The notes under the pieces are model-generated. The model did no database searches. It saw only the letters and a program-made list of their open reading frames with translations, and had not been told where the DNA came from. Positions 61,891-64,000 of a stretch of 64,000 nt of DNA are shown here, one piece after another (the stretch's first letter is position 1; the number at the start of each line of letters is the position of its first letter). The position numbers and the translations under genes are program-made. The DNA comes from Callipepla californica brunnescens (taxonomy: Eukaryota; Chordata; Aves; Galliformes; Odontophoridae), in assembly GCA_023055505.1 (NCBI GenBank), contig JALIRH010000002.1:744001-808000 (forward strand), given 5' to 3'.

Positions 61891-64000
61891 GGCCCATTCC
61901 TTCTTATTTTGGCATTTCAGAGTTTCCTAATACCAAAGGCTTGGTTGTACAGGAGAGCAAGGGGGCAGAAAGAGTGGTCAGCGGGCTATGTAACCTATAC
62001 AAATAAGATACATTAGTGGCATTATCAAGGAATGTGATCTAAAGGTTAATTTGCACGTGTTCTTAAGCATATAGGTGGTAAATAGATTGCATATGTAGAT
62101 TGTTCTTCGTTTTTTTCTTCACTCTAATTTTCTGTTTCTCTTGTGTGGTTTATTCTCATACACTTAGTATGGAGGAGAATAGAGATTTGCAATTTTTCCT
62201 TTCAAACACAGCTGGTAAGGATCACTTTGATTGATACATGTACATTTGAGAGACAGGGAGGGTATGGCAGCCTGTCAAGTGCAAGAGATGTAATTCAGTA
62301 GCTTAATTTCAGGTATCACATGAACAGTTCTCACTGTAGATATTGTTTTTTGCCCCTGAATCTCCAGCATTTGAAAGCATTAAGAGAACCTCAGCTATCA
62401 TGAAGTCCAGAGGTGAAAACCCTCAAAATATGCAAATGTAGTAATTAAAAACATTAACAACATGAAGAAAATAAAAGAATAAGCCCAGCATTTACAGAGC
62501 ATAAAGACTGGAGACTTGTTAAACCAAGTGGCTGATTTGGAGCTGGAGGGCCATGATGGGACAGCCCTTAAGTGCTTTGAACGTGCTTACTTGGTCTGTG
62601 GAATTAGCGATTGAAATCTTTGTGAAAATCTCAGATCTTCATGTTTTCTGACCAAAAAATGGTTTAAAGGGGAGACAGCTTTGCTTTATATAAAATACCC
62701 TGGGGCAATTTTTACTGGAAAATGAGAACAGCTTAGGTCAAAAAACTGCCCACTTTGGAGCATGCTAACGAGAAAATGGTTACTGTGCTTCCATCCTGGA
62801 AATGGCTGTATTACAACAGCAGCTGCCACCGCCTACCACTATGTTAACGTCACAAGGGCTCCCATTTTCTGTGTATTGTCTGTACATGCTCAAAGCTTAC
62901 TGCAGCACCAGTGGTTTATGCTCAGGTACAACTGGGTTTGCTTTTTGCTGAAAGGAGGACTTAAAAAATGAACAGTGTTCTTCCAGAACTTTTTTTGAGA
63001 ATTTTTTCTTGCAGAAGGACAGACCTTCTCCTTTTGGGAAATAATAGACTTGATTTGACTTCCTTGAACAAACAGCCAGAACAAATATTGCCAATTGCTT
63101 AATCCTGTTACGTGGAGGATGTCCTTGCTAGGTGTTGATTTATTCAAGTTATGTGTTACTTGAGAGATAACTTTCCTCCTAGAGACCTTTGCAATGGAGG
63201 TAGCTTTGGTTCCACCAACCCTGCATGTGAAGCAGCGCTGATACATGGAGGTTGTATTTTCATACTGGAGTGAGATACCGCTGTGTATGCTCTCCCATCT
63301 TTGGGGAAGGCAGATGTGTTACACACCTGGGTGCTTGGTTTTTTAGAGCCCTGTTACAACTCTGTCTTGTGAACCCAATGATTTGCATGCTGAAGTTGGG
63401 TTCTTTCACTGCAGGAGATGTGGGTCTTGACTATTCTCCTTTGAGGAATTGCTTTCCCATCTGAAATGCTGTTGATTGTGGATATCAAACTGAAACAGAT
63501 CTAGACATACACAAGTCTGCGTTTGCTGGGAGTATTCATGGCGTGCAGGCAAGCAAAGCCCTGGGTCAACTCTGCCATCTACTGGCCTTCGCAAGACCTG
63601 GTAGAGATGCTTTGAAGCCAAGATCTCGCAGGTCAGGGCGAAAATCTTAATACAAATGAAAAGGAGAGTCGAGACCCAAGGGTGAACTACCTTTAAGCAC
63701 ATAATTGCATGCAAAGCTGAAAATGAGAGGCTTCAGAGGTTGATGGAATGTATTATTTTGTCCAACTCTGTGCTGTTAATGTCAACTGAGAAATGAAAAG
63801 CATAATAGGCTTCCCAGGTCCAACGTTTTCTGAACACCTTTCCAGTCCCAAACCTACCACTTCATTAAAACTGAAACACTTCGTGAAGATATCATAAGGC
63901 CAATAAAGTGTTGCAGAAAAAATATTGATACATTTTATTTCAATTCTATTGAATGATCTCATTTCATTGAGATGGTTACAAAGAAATGTTGATTTTACTA
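61891..64000. other. Intergenic to window end, no gene seen
   Basis: No gene, RNA or repeat family recognised. The next gene of the locus, if any, lies outside. Confidence 0.4.

Overview
This is vertebrate, almost certainly avian, nuclear DNA. The main evidence is about 29 CR1 non-LTR retrotransposon fragments, many ending in the typical ATTCTATGA 3' repeat. Introns are small and bounded by GT-AG, and the most downstream gene encodes a protein that reads as avian LY6E. The CR1 types and retroviral LTR-like insertions suggest a galliform. The LY6E protein seems to differ at several positions from the chicken protein as I remember it, so a non-chicken galliform is possible, but I cannot settle the species.

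The coding content is a head-to-tail array of five Ly6/uPAR-domain genes, all on the + strand: gene 1 (3499-5886), gene 2 (19955-24182), gene 3 (28122-32808), gene 4 (38613-44386) and gene 5 = LY6E (54099-59448). None survives as a single open frame; each was assembled from three coding exons with phase-1 introns. Exon 1 (signal peptide) is 52 nt and exon 2 (first half of the three-finger domain) is 120 nt in all five. Exon 3 (second half plus GPI-attachment tail) is 209 nt in genes 2-5, giving 126 residues each, but only 158 nt in gene 1, which has lost the hydrophobic tail and is predicted to be secreted. All five keep the ten Ly6 cysteines and the LCN motif.

Promoters fall into two classes. 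Genes 1-4 have a TATA-like box 55-60 nt upstream of the ATG, and genes 1-3 also share a (G/C)CAAACA motif exactly 16 nt upstream of it. LY6E has no TATA box; it has a CpG-rich, GC-box promoter with a perfect ISRE (GGGAAACGAAACT), matching its known interferon response. Genes 2-5 have recognisable AATAAA signals; gene 1 has no clear one.

The rest is intronic and intergenic DNA: CR1 fragments, a 538-bp LTR inserted into an older CR1 (41168-41705, with a target-site duplication), a second LTR-like unit near 36.5-37.1 kb, a 494-bp uninterrupted homopurine tract (10226-10719), a CCCTT-repeat pyrimidine tract (40616-40728), and short trinucleotide and poly-T runs. I found no tRNA, rRNA, CRISPR or other protein-coding gene.
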